The notes: generated by a model not told the origin, from the sequence alone. A stretch of 64,000 nucleotides of DNA from DATKUC01 sp964577375 (GCA_964577375.1 CAZNYW010000003.1:1-64000), one strand, 5' to 3'; shown: positions 1-9,159, counted from the stretch's first letter. Program-made: numbers and translations.

Positions 1-27
1 GTATGCGCTTGCTGATCTGGATCCCTG

Positions 28-49
28 GTATCAACAGGCTTCTTGATAC
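28..49. repeat. Small inverted repeat upstream of hisD
   Basis: The arms GTATCAA (28-34) and TTGATAC (43-49) flank an 8-nt loop. No T-run follows, so this is not an obvious intrinsic terminator. It lies just upstream of a weak promoter-like TTGACT (60-65), N17, TAAGTT (83-88), and could be an operator or the end of an upstream unit. Bases 1-108 hold no gene I can support. Confidence 0.35.
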
Positions 50-108
50 TACCCATGCGTTGACTGTGACGGGGCGAGAGAGTAAGTTGAACACAATCTG
101 GAGGCCGG

Positions 109-1416
109 ATGGAGATCGCGATACAGAGCTGGGCAAACCTGAGCGACCGGCAGCGCCGTACCTATGTCGCACGGTCGGAAGCGGACATCGCAGACGTGAC
201 GGATAGCGTGCGGCAGATCGTGGAATCGGTTCGAAGCCTGGGGGACGAGGCGATCCGCGACGCGACACGGCGGTTCGACAAGGTGGATCTCTCGGGCATC
301 CCGCTGGCCGTCGGATCCGATGAAACTGATAAGGCGGTCCGTACCCTGGATTCGCGGGTGCGTGATGCGATCGACTATGCGATCGAAAACGTGACCCGGT
401 ATCACGAGGTGCAAATGCCGCACGGAATAGCGCTCAACGAGGTGCGCTCCGGGATCCTCGCGGGCGAACGCGCCCGCCCGATCTCGTCGGCGGGCCTTTA
501 TGTTCCACGCGGCCGCGGAAGCTTCCCATCGATGCTCTACATGCTTGCGGTACCCGCGTGTGTTGCCGGTGTCAGGGACATTGCGGTCGTCACCCCGCCG
601 GGCATGGATGGATCGGTCGACCCGGCTTGTCTCTATGCTGCTTCGTGTTGCGGGGTCACCCGCCTCTACCGGGTCGGCGGGCCGCAGGCGATCGCCGCGC
701 TCGCCTACGGCACCGCGGAGATTCCGGCGGTGAGCAAGATTACCGGTCCGGGCAGCGCCTATGTTGCGGCGGCGAGGAGGATCGTATCGACGGTAATCGA
801 CGTCGGCCTTCCAGCCGGTCCTTCGGAGTCGATGATCATAGCGGACCGTGACGCGGACCCGTTCAAGATCGCGGTCGATCTCATCATCGAGGCGGAGCAC
901 GGTGCGGACTCTTCGGCGGTGCTGGTCACCCCGAGCCTGCCGGTCGCGGAGGCGGTTGCCTCCATCCTTCCGGAGCTTGTCGAGTCGCTTCCGGAACCGC
1001 GAAAGAGTTTCGTGCGTGAGGTCTTCTCGAACTACGGGGCACTCTTCCACTGCGAAAGCATCGAAGAGGCCGCCGACATCGTGAATCAGTTTGCGCCCGA
1101 GCACCTGCAGATCCAGACTGCCAACCCCTGGGAGACGCTCGCGCTCATCGAAAACGCGGGAGAGATTCTGTTAGGCGACACCACCCCCTTCTCTGTGGCC
1201 AACTACCTTGCCGGCGCAAACGCGGTGCTTCCCACGGGAGGCAAAGCGCGCACCTACTCGGCGGTTTCCGTCCGTGATTTCATCAAATTTTCCTCGGTGG
1301 TTCACGTGACGGAGTCCGGATTGAAGGAGGCGGCCAGGCACGTGATAGCCCTCGCCGACTACGAGGGCTTCCCGGCCCACGCCGGAGCGTTGCGCCGCAG
1401 GTACGACATCCGGTAG
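109..1416 (+). CDS. hisD: Histidinol dehydrogenase (HisD) or close paralogue
   Basis: HisD is a zinc enzyme that oxidises histidinol to histidine in two NAD-dependent steps. At 435 aa it has the normal family length. Visible family blocks are GGPQAIAALAYGT, the GPGSAYV nucleotide-site segment, LPAGPSES, AEHGADS and the catalytic APEHLQ segment. The ATG has GGAG about 7 nt upstream. One departure: the zinc ligand that is usually Gln in the QAEH motif reads Glu (IEAEHG). No other his gene lies in the window; folC follows after 37 bp. The isolation and the substitution leave open a HisD-family dehydrogenase acting on another amino-alcohol, but histidine synthesis is the default. Confidence 0.85.
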   Translation: MEIAIQSWANLSDRQRRTYVARSEADIADVTDSVRQIVESVRSLGDEAIRDATRRFDKVDLSGIPLAVGSDETDKAVRTLDSRVRDAIDYAIENVTRYHEVQMPHGIALNEVRSGILAGERARPISSAGLYVPRGRGSFPSMLYMLAVPACVAGVRDIAVVTPPGMDGSVDPACLYAASCCGVTRLYRVGGPQAIAALAYGTAEIPAVSKITGPGSAYVAAARRIVSTVIDVGLPAGPSESMIIADRDADPFKIAVDLIIEAEHGADSSAVLVTPSLPVAEAVASILPELVESLPEPRKSFVREVFSNYGALFHCESIEEAADIVNQFAPEHLQIQTANPWETLALIENAGEILLGDTTPFSVANYLAGANAVLPTGGKARTYSAVSVRDFIKFSSVVHVTESGLKEAARHVIALADYEGFPAHAGALRRRYDIR

Positions 1417-1453
1417 TCCGGACCGGAATATCATCCGGCCGGAAGGTGTATCG

Positions 1454-2836
1454 ATGAAATCCGAAGTGGGTCGATTTCGAGACGTCGATTCGGCATTCGC
1501 ATATATCGAAAGTTTCACCAACCTCGAGCGGCGGCAGGACAGGCGGGAGTACCGCCTCGAACGCATGCGCTTTCTCCTCGAACGGTTCGGCCACCCCGAA
1601 GAGGGGACCCGGTACGTCCATGTGGCGGGGTCAAAGGGGAAGGGTTCCACTGCGACCTTCATCGCGGCGGCGTTCGCGGAAGCGGGCATCCCGACTGGCC
1701 TCTACCGCAGCCCGCACGTGGAGGGCTACCGCGAAAGAATCACGCTCGCATCGAAGGAGTTCCCGGACCCGTTCTACATCGACCTGGTGGAGGAGGTGCG
1801 GGACGGGCTCGCCGACATCCGCGCAGACGGCGGTGAGCCGGTCGAACCGACCACCTTCGAGCTTCTGACGCTGATGGCGTTTATCGCATTCAATCGGAGC
1901 GGCTGCCGCTGGGCAATCATGGAGACCGGGATCGGAGGGCGTCTCGACGCTACGAACGTCATCGTTCCCGAGGCTTCGGTGCTGACGCCGGTGGAGCTCG
2001 AGCACACGGACATCCTCGGCACGACGCTGAAAGCAATCGCGGGCGAAAAGGCGGGCATTATCAAGCCGCACAGGCCGGTGTTTTCGAGCGCTCAGGCACC
2101 GGAGGTGCTGGAGGTCTTCCGCGAACGGGCGAAGCTTCTCGGCTGCAAGTTCACGCTTCTTTCCGACGAGGTCACCATAGATGAGACCGTGCCGACTGCA
2201 GCCGGAACGCGGATCGCACTGCAGTTCGCCGACGGAAAACAGGTCGAGGCGACGCTCCGGCTTATTGGTTCTATTCAGGCCGAGAATGCGGCGCTGGCCG
2301 CGCTGGTCGCGAGACACCTCCTCCCGGAGACGGAGGTCGAGGTTCTGAAGCGGGGACTCGAATTGGCATTTCTGCCCGGCCGCATGGAGATGGTCTCGCG
2401 CGCCCCTGAGATCCTTCTCGACGGAGCGCATACTCCGGCGTCGATTGCGAAGGTGGTGGCTACCTACCGAAGGCTCCATCCCGACACTCCGGCGGGTGCG
2501 ATCCTTCTGTTTGCCGCGGTCGACGGAAAGCGGCAGGAGGAGATGGCGGCGCTGCTTGCGCCTGTGTTCGACCAGGTCATCATCACGACGCCCGGATTCT
2601 TCAAACCCTCGTCGCCCGATCGCACGCTCGAGATATTCCGCGCACTCAATCCTCACGCGCTCCTGATTGCAGATCCTCAGGAGGCGCTGCGGGAGGCAGT
2701 CACGCGCTCAGGGAGTCCAGGATCAGCGGCGATGCTGCCGATTCTGGTCACCGGTTCATTCTATCTGGTGTCGGAAGCACGGAAATTGGTTCCGCAGCTG
2801 ACACGCAGGGAGGTTGACCATGAAATCACTACTTGA
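1454..2836 (+). CDS. folC: Folylpolyglutamate / dihydrofolate synthase (FolC)
   Basis: This Mur-ligase-fold enzyme adds glutamate to folates, and in many bacteria also makes dihydrofolate from dihydropteroate. The 460-aa protein has the P-loop VAGSKGKGST near residue 57, the METGIGGRLDATN block and the ELEHTDILG block expected of FolC. GGAAGG at 1441-1446 sets the ATG. The stop overlaps the start of the macrodomain gene by 17 bp, which suggests translational coupling. Nothing in the sequence decides between mono- and bifunctional activity. Confidence 0.9.
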   Translation: MKSEVGRFRDVDSAFAYIESFTNLERRQDRREYRLERMRFLLERFGHPEEGTRYVHVAGSKGKGSTATFIAAAFAEAGIPTGLYRSPHVEGYRERITLASKEFPDPFYIDLVEEVRDGLADIRADGGEPVEPTTFELLTLMAFIAFNRSGCRWAIMETGIGGRLDATNVIVPEASVLTPVELEHTDILGTTLKAIAGEKAGIIKPHRPVFSSAQAPEVLEVFRERAKLLGCKFTLLSDEVTIDETVPTAAGTRIALQFADGKQVEATLRLIGSIQAENAALAALVARHLLPETEVEVLKRGLELAFLPGRMEMVSRAPEILLDGAHTPASIAKVVATYRRLHPDTPAGAILLFAAVDGKRQEEMAALLAPVFDQVIITTPGFFKPSSPDRTLEIFRALNPHALLIADPQEALREAVTRSGSPGSAAMLPILVTGSFYLVSEARKLVPQLTRREVDHEITT

Positions 2837-3362
2837 CGGACGCCTGAAGGTCTACGTCGGAGACATCACCAGGGAGGAGGCCGACGCGATTGTCAACGCG
2901 GCCAACTCGTCGCTGCTCGGCGGAGGCGGAGTCGACGGGGCTATTCATCGCGCAGCGGGACCCGCCCTCCTCGATGAGTGCAGGAGGCTCCGCAGCACGA
3001 CCTTGCCCGACGGACTTCCTGCGGGTCAGGCGGTGCTCACCGGCGGGGCGGAGCTTCCCGCGCGACACGTGATCCACGCGGTCGGACCGGTGTGGCACGG
3101 AGGCCGCGAGAACGAGGAGGCGACGCTCGCCTCCGCATACCGGAGCTGTCTCGAGATCGCGATGGACCAGGGGTTCGGCTCGATCGCCTTTCCGGCGATT
3201 TCCACCGGCGTCTACGGCTTTCCGAAGGATCTGGCCGCGTCCGTGGTCTATGCGGAAGTTTCGACGTTTCTCGAGAAAAACCACAACCCGCGTGAGGTCC
3301 GCCTGGTCTACTTCTCCGAGGCAGATCTTTATATTTTCATGGCCGCCGTGAAGGGCGCGTGA
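2820..3362 (+). CDS. Macrodomain ADP-ribose hydrolase (O-acetyl-ADP-ribose deacetylase type)
   Basis: A single macrodomain fills the 180-aa protein. It shows VGDITREEADAIVNAANSSL, the GGGGVDGAIHRAAG loop, ARHVIHAVGPVW and the ISTGVYGFP phosphate-binding loop, which are characteristic of the MacroD/YmdB group. These hydrolyse O-acetyl-ADP-ribose or remove ADP-ribose from proteins. The ATG at 2820 is preferred over an upstream TTG because AGGGAGG (2807-2813) sits 6 nt before it. The start lies inside folC. Confidence 0.88.
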   Translation: MKSLLDGRLKVYVGDITREEADAIVNAANSSLLGGGGVDGAIHRAAGPALLDECRRLRSTTLPDGLPAGQAVLTGGAELPARHVIHAVGPVWHGGRENEEATLASAYRSCLEIAMDQGFGSIAFPAISTGVYGFPKDLAASVVYAEVSTFLEKNHNPREVRLVYFSEADLYIFMAAVKGA

Positions 3363-3382
3363 GGTCGCCGCCAAGAACCAAT

Positions 3383-4828
3383 ATGTCGCTGAACTGGAAA
3401 GAGATTGACCTCATCCTTTCGGAGCTCGATCTGCCGGGCTGCCATGTCCAGGGCGTACATCAGCCCGACTATCGCACCCTCATACTCGAGCTGTACAGGC
3501 CGGGAAACCCCTTCCGCCTGCTCATGTCCCTCGCTCAGGGGGGAGTCCGCCTTCACCGAACCATCCACAAACCACAGAAGCCCCGCGTCATCCCCCGATT
3601 TGCGGAGTTTCTGCGCTCCCGCATCCGCGGCGGGAGGATCACTGCCGCGGCTCAGCTCGGTAGTGAGCGCATTATCCGCATCGAGATCGTTCGCGCCGAT
3701 GAGACGACGCTTCTGTGGATCCGGTTGTGGGGAGGCGCAGGCAACATTCTCGCGACCGACGCGGACGGAACCGTCCTCGACGCTTTCTTCCGGCGGCCCG
3801 GGAGAGGTGAAATCTCGGGCGAGAACTTCGATCCGGAGGCTCTGATAAGCCGCGCACAGGAGCGCTCGAGCGACTCCGCACCGCGTCAGTTCGAAGTACG
3901 CGAGCTCCAGGGAGCGGGCGATTTCAATGATCGCGTCGCAACATTTTACCGCGAGCGCGAAAATCGGGCGGAGAGGGAGCGGCTGCGGGAGAAGCTTGCC
4001 CGGGCGCTCATCGAGCGGGAGAGCCGGCTTCGCGCCGCGCTGGAACGGCTGCGCGAACGGGAAGACGACTACAGCCTGTCGTCGGACCAGAAGCTCTACG
4101 GCGACCTGATCATGAGCAATCTGCACCGCATTCAACGCGGTGACGAATGGCTCGAGGCCGAAAACTACGAGGAGGACAACCGGCCGGTCCGGATTCAGCT
4201 CAATCCCACCCTTTCGCCAAGCGCCAATGCCGAGCACTACTACGACCTGCACAAGAAGGCACGCTCCGGCCTTGGTCTGGTACGCGCGGAGATTACAGGC
4301 GTAGAGGCCGCATTGCTGGCGGTCGAACGGGAGGCGGCAGAGCTTCGCGAAACGGACGACACGGTCGTGCTGCGGCAGAAGTGGAAAGAGACCGATCGCC
4401 GTGCAACGTCATCGGGAGGCGACACGTCGGGTGAAGGCAGGCCCGGGCTCGAGTTTCGCTCCGGACCGTTTCGAATCATCGTCGGGCGGTCGGCAAACGA
4501 AAACGACAGGCTTCTGAGGCGGTACGCACGGGGAAACGACGTTTGGCTGCATACGCGGGATTATCCTGGAGCATACGTTTTTGTGAAAATGATACCCGGG
4601 AAGAGTATACCTTTGGATACCCTTCTTGACGCAGGTAATCTGGCCGTGTTTTACTCTAAGGCACGCAGCTCCGGGTATGCGGAGCTTTACTACACGAAGG
4701 TTAAGTATCTGCGGCGCCCGCGCGAGGGAAAGAAGGGGCTGGTGCTTCCGACGCAGGAGAGGAACCTGTCCGTTAAGCTTGATCCGGTTCGTCTGCACAG
4801 GCTACAGATGGGACGGGACCAGGCCTGA
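3383..4828 (+). CDS. NFACT-family protein (RqcH/Rqc2-like, formerly fibronectin-binding-protein-like)
   Basis: Family members bind stalled large ribosomal subunits carrying peptidyl-tRNA and direct C-terminal tailing in ribosome quality control. The 481-aa protein has an NFACT-N-like first half, a charged coiled-coil centre (about residues 180-330) and a clear NFACT-R domain at the end (GPFRIIVGRSANENDRLLRRYARGND ... WLHTRDYPGAYVF). It is shorter than RqcH of about 570 aa, and the Asp-Arg pair important in RqcH appears as Glu-Arg (SERIIRI). A GTG at 3359 overlapping the macrodomain stop is an alternative start; MSLNWKEID at 3383 is a typical family N-terminus. Confidence 0.82.
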   Translation: MSLNWKEIDLILSELDLPGCHVQGVHQPDYRTLILELYRPGNPFRLLMSLAQGGVRLHRTIHKPQKPRVIPRFAEFLRSRIRGGRITAAAQLGSERIIRIEIVRADETTLLWIRLWGGAGNILATDADGTVLDAFFRRPGRGEISGENFDPEALISRAQERSSDSAPRQFEVRELQGAGDFNDRVATFYRERENRAERERLREKLARALIERESRLRAALERLREREDDYSLSSDQKLYGDLIMSNLHRIQRGDEWLEAENYEEDNRPVRIQLNPTLSPSANAEHYYDLHKKARSGLGLVRAEITGVEAALLAVEREAAELRETDDTVVLRQKWKETDRRATSSGGDTSGEGRPGLEFRSGPFRIIVGRSANENDRLLRRYARGNDVWLHTRDYPGAYVFVKMIPGKSIPLDTLLDAGNLAVFYSKARSSGYAELYYTKVKYLRRPREGKKGLVLPTQERNLSVKLDPVRLHRLQMGRDQA

Positions 4829-4853
4829 GGGCCCCCGGAGGGAATTCCCTTTG

Positions 4854-4882
4854 TTGCAATCTGCTGACGCATAACCCATACT
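4854..4882 (+). promoter_or_regulatory. Putative promoter of the MEMO1-AMMECR1 pair
   Basis: TTGCAA (4854-4859), a 17-bp spacer and CATACT (4877-4882) precede the ATG at 4892 by 9 nt. No Shine-Dalgarno sequence is present, so the transcript would be leaderless or nearly so. The -10 match is only moderate. Confidence 0.4.
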
Positions 4883-4891
4883 AGTACTTGT

Positions 4892-5728
4892 ATGGTTCAG
4901 GAGCATATGGAGTTCGGCATAATTCGCGAACCGATTGTCGAAGGCATCTTCTACCCTGATGAAGAGCAGGAGCTGCATAGCCGCGTTCGCGACCTCCTGC
5001 GATGCTCCGCGGTTCCTGCCGGAAACGCAGCTGCCGTTCTCGTTCCGCACGCCGGCTATGACTACTGCGGCAGCGTGATTGCCAGCGGCATGAAGGCTGC
5101 AGCCGCCGCGGAGATCCGCCGCGTTGTGGTAATAGGTCCGGTGCACCGTGATCCCGAAGAGAGTGTCTATCTGCCCGAATCAGGCTGGTTCCGGACGCCG
5201 CTCGGCCTGGTCACCGTCGACAAAGATGCCGTCCTCAGGCTCGAATCGTGCGGCCCTTCGTTCGTCCGCAACGACATACCTCACCTGGAAGAGCACTGCA
5301 TCGAGGTCCTGCTTCCATTCATACAGTATCTTTTTCCAAATGCAGCCATGGTCCCGTTGCTTCTCGGAAAACCGGTGCCTGCGCTCGTCGATTCCCTGGC
5401 CGACGGGCTGACTGCCGTCTTCGGCGGATCGATCCGGCAGGAGACTCTCTTTGTACTCTCAGTCAATCTGACCAACTACCTCGAAAGCGAAGCCGCAAAA
5501 CGGGAATCCGAACGTCTGCTTGGCCTGATTCTGTCCTGCAGTGGCGGCGAAATACTCGCGCAGCACTCGTCGGGGATCCTGACGACCTGCGGCGCGGGAG
5601 TGCTCGCCGCTCACTTTCGATATATCGGAAAACAGCCCCTCGTCGAGATCCTCGACCGGGGCGCCTCGTGCACCACCAACAGAGACAGGAGACAGACCGT
5701 CGAATATGCCGCAGTCAGCTTCACCTGA
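4892..5728 (+). CDS. amrB: MEMO1 family protein (AmmeMemoRadiSam system protein B)
   Basis: The 278-aa protein has the MEMO fold signatures: a PHAGYDYCG segment with its conserved His, a GPVHRD segment with a second His, EEHCIEVLLPF, and a late Cys in TTCGAGV. MEMO proteins resemble nonhaem-iron dioxygenases and are often encoded with AMMECR1 and a radical-SAM enzyme; the bacterial role is not firmly known. Here AMMECR1 follows with a 23-bp overlap but no radical-SAM gene is in the window. The ATG at 4892 has no Shine-Dalgarno; an in-frame ATG at 4907 is an alternative. Confidence 0.88.
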   Translation: MVQEHMEFGIIREPIVEGIFYPDEEQELHSRVRDLLRCSAVPAGNAAAVLVPHAGYDYCGSVIASGMKAAAAAEIRRVVVIGPVHRDPEESVYLPESGWFRTPLGLVTVDKDAVLRLESCGPSFVRNDIPHLEEHCIEVLLPFIQYLFPNAAMVPLLLGKPVPALVDSLADGLTAVFGGSIRQETLFVLSVNLTNYLESEAAKRESERLLGLILSCSGGEILAQHSSGILTTCGAGVLAAHFRYIGKQPLVEILDRGASCTTNRDRRQTVEYAAVSFT

Positions 5729-6332
5729 AAGCCCAAGCGACCCCGACCAGGACCTCTCGTGTGAAGATCGCAATGTACTGATTCAGATAGCCCGTGAAAC
5801 AATCCTCGCCCGTTTCCAGAAGCGTGACCCGGCATATCCGCCCATTCCGCCCGCCCTCAGACGCAGGGCCGGAGCCTTCGTGACCCTGCACGAGCAGCAG
5901 GGCACCGCCTTCTGCCTTCGCGGCTGCATCGGATACCTGGGCGAAGCGTTCCAGCTTGCGGATGCAGTCAAGCGCGCCGCACTCGGCAGCGCCTTCCACG
6001 ACCACCGGTTTCCGCCGCTCACCGCGCCGGAGTTCGAACGTGTCCGCGTCGAAATTTCGGTACTCGGGACCTTTCGTCGAGTCGAAAACTGCGAGCAGAT
6101 CGTTCCGGGGCTCCACGGCCTGCTCATCCGCAAGGGCGGCACGTCCGGCCTGCTTCTTCCGCAGGTCGCAACCGAGTTTGGATGGAACCGCGAGGAGCTT
6201 CTCGAGCACCTGTGCCGAAAGGCGGGTCTGTCGGACCGCGCCTACCTCGATCGCGACGCCGAGATCGAGAGCTTCACTGCGGTCGTCTTCGGTGAGAGCG
6301 GGATTGAGCCTCGACCGGCACGTGCCATTTGA
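5706..6332 (+). CDS. amrA: AMMECR1 domain protein (AmmeMemoRadiSam system protein A)
   Basis: This 208-aa protein is a single AMMECR1 domain. It carries the family hexapeptide-like block RGCIGYL, followed by conserved segments LADAVKRAALGSAFHD and GLLLPQVATEFGWNREELLEHLC. The molecular function of the family is unknown. The start lies 23 bp inside the MEMO1 gene, so the two are translated from one mRNA and probably act together. The stop is 44 bp before the next start. Confidence 0.9.
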   Translation: MPQSASPESPSDPDQDLSCEDRNVLIQIARETILARFQKRDPAYPPIPPALRRRAGAFVTLHEQQGTAFCLRGCIGYLGEAFQLADAVKRAALGSAFHDHRFPPLTAPEFERVRVEISVLGTFRRVENCEQIVPGLHGLLIRKGGTSGLLLPQVATEFGWNREELLEHLCRKAGLSDRAYLDRDAEIESFTAVVFGESGIEPRPARAI

Positions 6333-6376
6333 CCCAAAGGGGCAAATGGGGCATATTGACCTCAGGCGGACGTCAA

Positions 6377-7903
6377 ATGCAGGTCGAGATAATGGCAGAT
6401 GGTCTTCTGAAGGTTGAGCGCAACGAAGCGACATTCCTCGGCATCATCACGAGTATTCCCGGACGCAGCTACGCACTTCAGTCCTTTTCCACCGAACGGT
6501 CCGGTCCGACGAAACGGCCCGGCTGGGTAGTCCGGGGAAATGAGATCGGTGAGTGGCTACCGGCCGGATTCACCGAGCACGAGCACCGGGTAGTGGTCTA
6601 CGGCCCCTATCTCGAGGGTGTCACCCTCGAGGAGACCCTCGGACGCGATCCTGCCGAAGTGCTTGCGCTTCTCGAGCGGCTGGCATCGGCGGCAGGCTTG
6701 CTGCAGGAGCGGCAGATCCCGATTCTCAAGCTGCACACGCGCGGCGTGATCTTCCTGAACGACGGCGGAATCCTCTTCCTTCCCGGCGAGCTGATGAACA
6801 CAATCCGCGAGCACCAGCCGATCCCCGACCAGATCCGCTACTACGAGAACATGAACCACCCCGATCTCGAGCCCGCGCAGAACCTCTCCTATTTCTTCGC
6901 GTCGATGGTCTATCGCGCAATCACCGGTCAATATCCCTATCATAGTGACCGGCTCGAGGATCTGCACATACGGGTGAGAGCCGGTTACTCGATCGATCCG
7001 GTCTATCACGACCCCCGGATCCGCGAGGACCTGTCGAACGACGTCATTGCAGTCCTGCGGGATCCGGGCCACAATCTCCGCACGCCAGCCGAGTGGACAG
7101 AGCGGCTGCACGAGTGGGCATCCGCAGGGCCCTTCCAGGAGGTGACCGAACAGGGAAGAGCGCTGCTTCTGCAGCAGGCAGAGGCTCGGTGGAAACGGAT
7201 GACCAGGAATTTCAAGCGCCGTGAATTCGTTCGAAAGCACGGAAAGGTGACGGTTCTCATCGTCGCGATGGTACTCATCATCGGGACCATACCGGGAACC
7301 ATCATTTCCAAAGCTCTCGCGCCGCGTTCGACCCACGGCTATCCGCCCGAGAAGGTGGTCACCACCTTCTACGACAGCATGAACTCGCTCGACCAGGCAA
7401 CCATGCAGGACTGCGTCATCAACGGTGCCGGTAAGAGCGCGATTAGCGAGGTAATGAATCTCTACGTGACCTCACGGATGCGAATGTCCGTGGACATGAA
7501 AACCGGCATCGTTCCTGCCCAGAGCTGGGTCGCAGCCGGGAAGCCACCCCTCAAGGCGTCGACCTTCGTATACGGTGTTTCCGACCTCCACCTGACGATG
7601 ATGACGCAGCTTCCCGACGAGGTGGTCATTGCCGCCTCCTATCTCAAATGGCAGCCCGAGTTTCCTTCTCCTCCCGGGCAGGGGGCGGGAGCCGCGAAGA
7701 GCTCCTCTGCAGGCGGCGTGTCCGGCGGCGCTGCGTCGACCGGCGCCGCACCAGCTGCAAATCAGGAGATCAGGAATACCGCCCACCAGCGGAAGGACAT
7801 TCTCCACCTGAAAAAGGACCGCGGCGACTGGGTAATCTACAGAATCGAAAGACAGAGCGACAAGCTTCTGCCCGATCAGACGGTTCTGAGCAACGTACGG
7901 TGA
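6377..7903 (+). CDS. Kinase-like (pseudokinase-type) single-pass membrane protein
   Basis: I cannot assign a function to this 508-aa protein. Residues about 30-280 resemble a protein-kinase C-lobe: LLERLASAAGLLQERQIPILKLHTRGVIFLNDGGILFLPGEL (split here across the catalytic-loop region), then NLSYFFASMVYRAITGQYPY, which looks like the APE/helix-F region. The HRD catalytic Asp and the DFG motif are not evident. One membrane helix (about 291-313) follows, then an extracytoplasmic domain with an Ala/Gly/Ser-rich linker. The ATG at 6377 is set by AGGCGGA (6364-6370). It may be a membrane-anchored pseudokinase sensor. Confidence 0.55.
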   Translation: MQVEIMADGLLKVERNEATFLGIITSIPGRSYALQSFSTERSGPTKRPGWVVRGNEIGEWLPAGFTEHEHRVVVYGPYLEGVTLEETLGRDPAEVLALLERLASAAGLLQERQIPILKLHTRGVIFLNDGGILFLPGELMNTIREHQPIPDQIRYYENMNHPDLEPAQNLSYFFASMVYRAITGQYPYHSDRLEDLHIRVRAGYSIDPVYHDPRIREDLSNDVIAVLRDPGHNLRTPAEWTERLHEWASAGPFQEVTEQGRALLLQQAEARWKRMTRNFKRREFVRKHGKVTVLIVAMVLIIGTIPGTIISKALAPRSTHGYPPEKVVTTFYDSMNSLDQATMQDCVINGAGKSAISEVMNLYVTSRMRMSVDMKTGIVPAQSWVAAGKPPLKASTFVYGVSDLHLTMMTQLPDEVVIAASYLKWQPEFPSPPGQGAGAAKSSSAGGVSGGAASTGAAPAANQEIRNTAHQRKDILHLKKDRGDWVIYRIERQSDKLLPDQTVLSNVR

Positions 7904-7912
7904 AAGACCGGC

Positions 7913-9151
7913 CTACTTCGAGGGCGCATTCGGCGCCTGACTGAACAGATAGGCGATCAGACCGCCCGCAAAGAGAATGCCCCCCGAAATCATCAGACCG
8001 TTGGACAGCTGGCCGTTGGTAAAGCTGCTCATGCCCGGGAAAATGTCGGTTCCAAAGTATGACAATCCGAGACCTGCAAGCCCGATAGTCAGACCTCCGA
8101 TGGCGACGCCCATGCTGTAGGCGGGCGAGATGGAGATTCTCTGTGTCGGAAGGAGCTTCGGATTGGGTTTGGGGTTGTTTTCGTTGGGAAGAGGAGCAGG
8201 GCTCGGCTCGGCCGCCGGGCTTGCCGCAGGCGTCACCCCCGCTTCGGAGGCCGGCCCCGAAGCGGCCACCGTCCGGGCGAAATGCTGCTCGAGCTCCTGA
8301 TTGAGCTTCGGAAACTTCTGCTCGGCCGCGTCGGTGGAAATGGGGCTGCTCGCGAAGTCGTAACGTTTCCAGAACTGGGTGACCGCCGGTGATACGGAGT
8401 CGGTCTGAATGACCGGCTCATCTTCAGTCTGAGCCGAAGATGCCGCACCGGACGGCTTGCCGTTTTCCTCCCTTGTGGGAGCCGCTGAGATGCTGACCAT
8501 TTCGTCGGCGTTGAGCAGAACGCTGCCGGTAATCGTTTCGGGCGCCGATTGCGCCTCAGGCGTCTGCGTCTGCACCGTCGTGGGTTGCTGCCGGCTCACG
8601 CCGGACACTTCAACCGTGCCCTGGAAGCAGTAGACACGCGTGAGCGGGATGGTCGCACCGCCGGTGCCGGCAACGTAGTCGTATCCGAAGTCGGTCCCCC
8701 GGACCCCGGCGACCACTCCCTGACCACGGATCGAGAAGGGAAAGGAACCACCGCTCGACACGGCGGCCGCAAAGTGCTCGACTTTTGCCCGGATACGTCC
8801 GTAGGTCAGATCGATCTGGCCCGTTCCCTGAGAACCCATCGATTGGATTCTGAATGTCGTGTTTTCCGCAATTTTCAGCTGCGTGGTGGAGGGCTGGAGC
8901 TGCAGTTCAACGAAGGTGCCGGGACCCGTCTGCACGAGATCACCGGTGAATACGGGGAGTCCGATCACATCGGTCGTGGCCAGATCGTAGTCAGTCAGCC
9001 TTCCATCGCGATAGATCGATACGTCATTTCCCTGAGCGTAGAGAATCAGGCCGAACGGCCTGTTCGATCCCCCGGCTGACTGTGCCCAGCCGGCTGCAGC
9101 AACGAGAATTAGCGCGATAACCGCCGAAAAGTCCCGCCATTTGTGTATCAT
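7913..9151 (-). CDS. FecR-domain protein with signal peptide and C-terminal membrane segments
   Basis: The 412-aa protein starts with a Sec signal (MIHKWRDFSAVIALILVAAAGWAQ). Residues about 25-180 form a FecR-like domain: VFTGDLVQTGPGTFVELQL, FRIQSMG, IDLTYGRIRAKVEH and VVAGVRGTDFGYDY, the last being the usual FecR RGT signature. A low-complexity Pro/Ala region and two C-terminal hydrophobic segments follow. FecR domains outside iron signalling are thought to be envelope structural or sensory modules. The ATG at 9151 is chosen because a strong promoter ends 8 nt upstream; ATG 9157 is also in frame. It converges on the kinase-like gene. Confidence 0.7.
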   Translation of the reverse strand: MIHKWRDFSAVIALILVAAAGWAQSAGGSNRPFGLILYAQGNDVSIYRDGRLTDYDLATTDVIGLPVFTGDLVQTGPGTFVELQLQPSTTQLKIAENTTFRIQSMGSQGTGQIDLTYGRIRAKVEHFAAAVSSGGSFPFSIRGQGVVAGVRGTDFGYDYVAGTGGATIPLTRVYCFQGTVEVSGVSRQQPTTVQTQTPEAQSAPETITGSVLLNADEMVSISAAPTREENGKPSGAASSAQTEDEPVIQTDSVSPAVTQFWKRYDFASSPISTDAAEQKFPKLNQELEQHFARTVAASGPASEAGVTPAASPAAEPSPAPLPNENNPKPNPKLLPTQRISISPAYSMGVAIGGLTIGLAGLGLSYFGTDIFPGMSSFTNGQLSNGLMISGGILFAGGLIAYLFSQAPNAPSK

Positions 9152-9159
9152 TAACATCA

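Noticed and set aside
3..206. Short plus-strand frame at the left edge running into hisD
   Set aside because: There is no ribosome site and the composition matches no protein; hisD has its own Shine-Dalgarno in a different frame.
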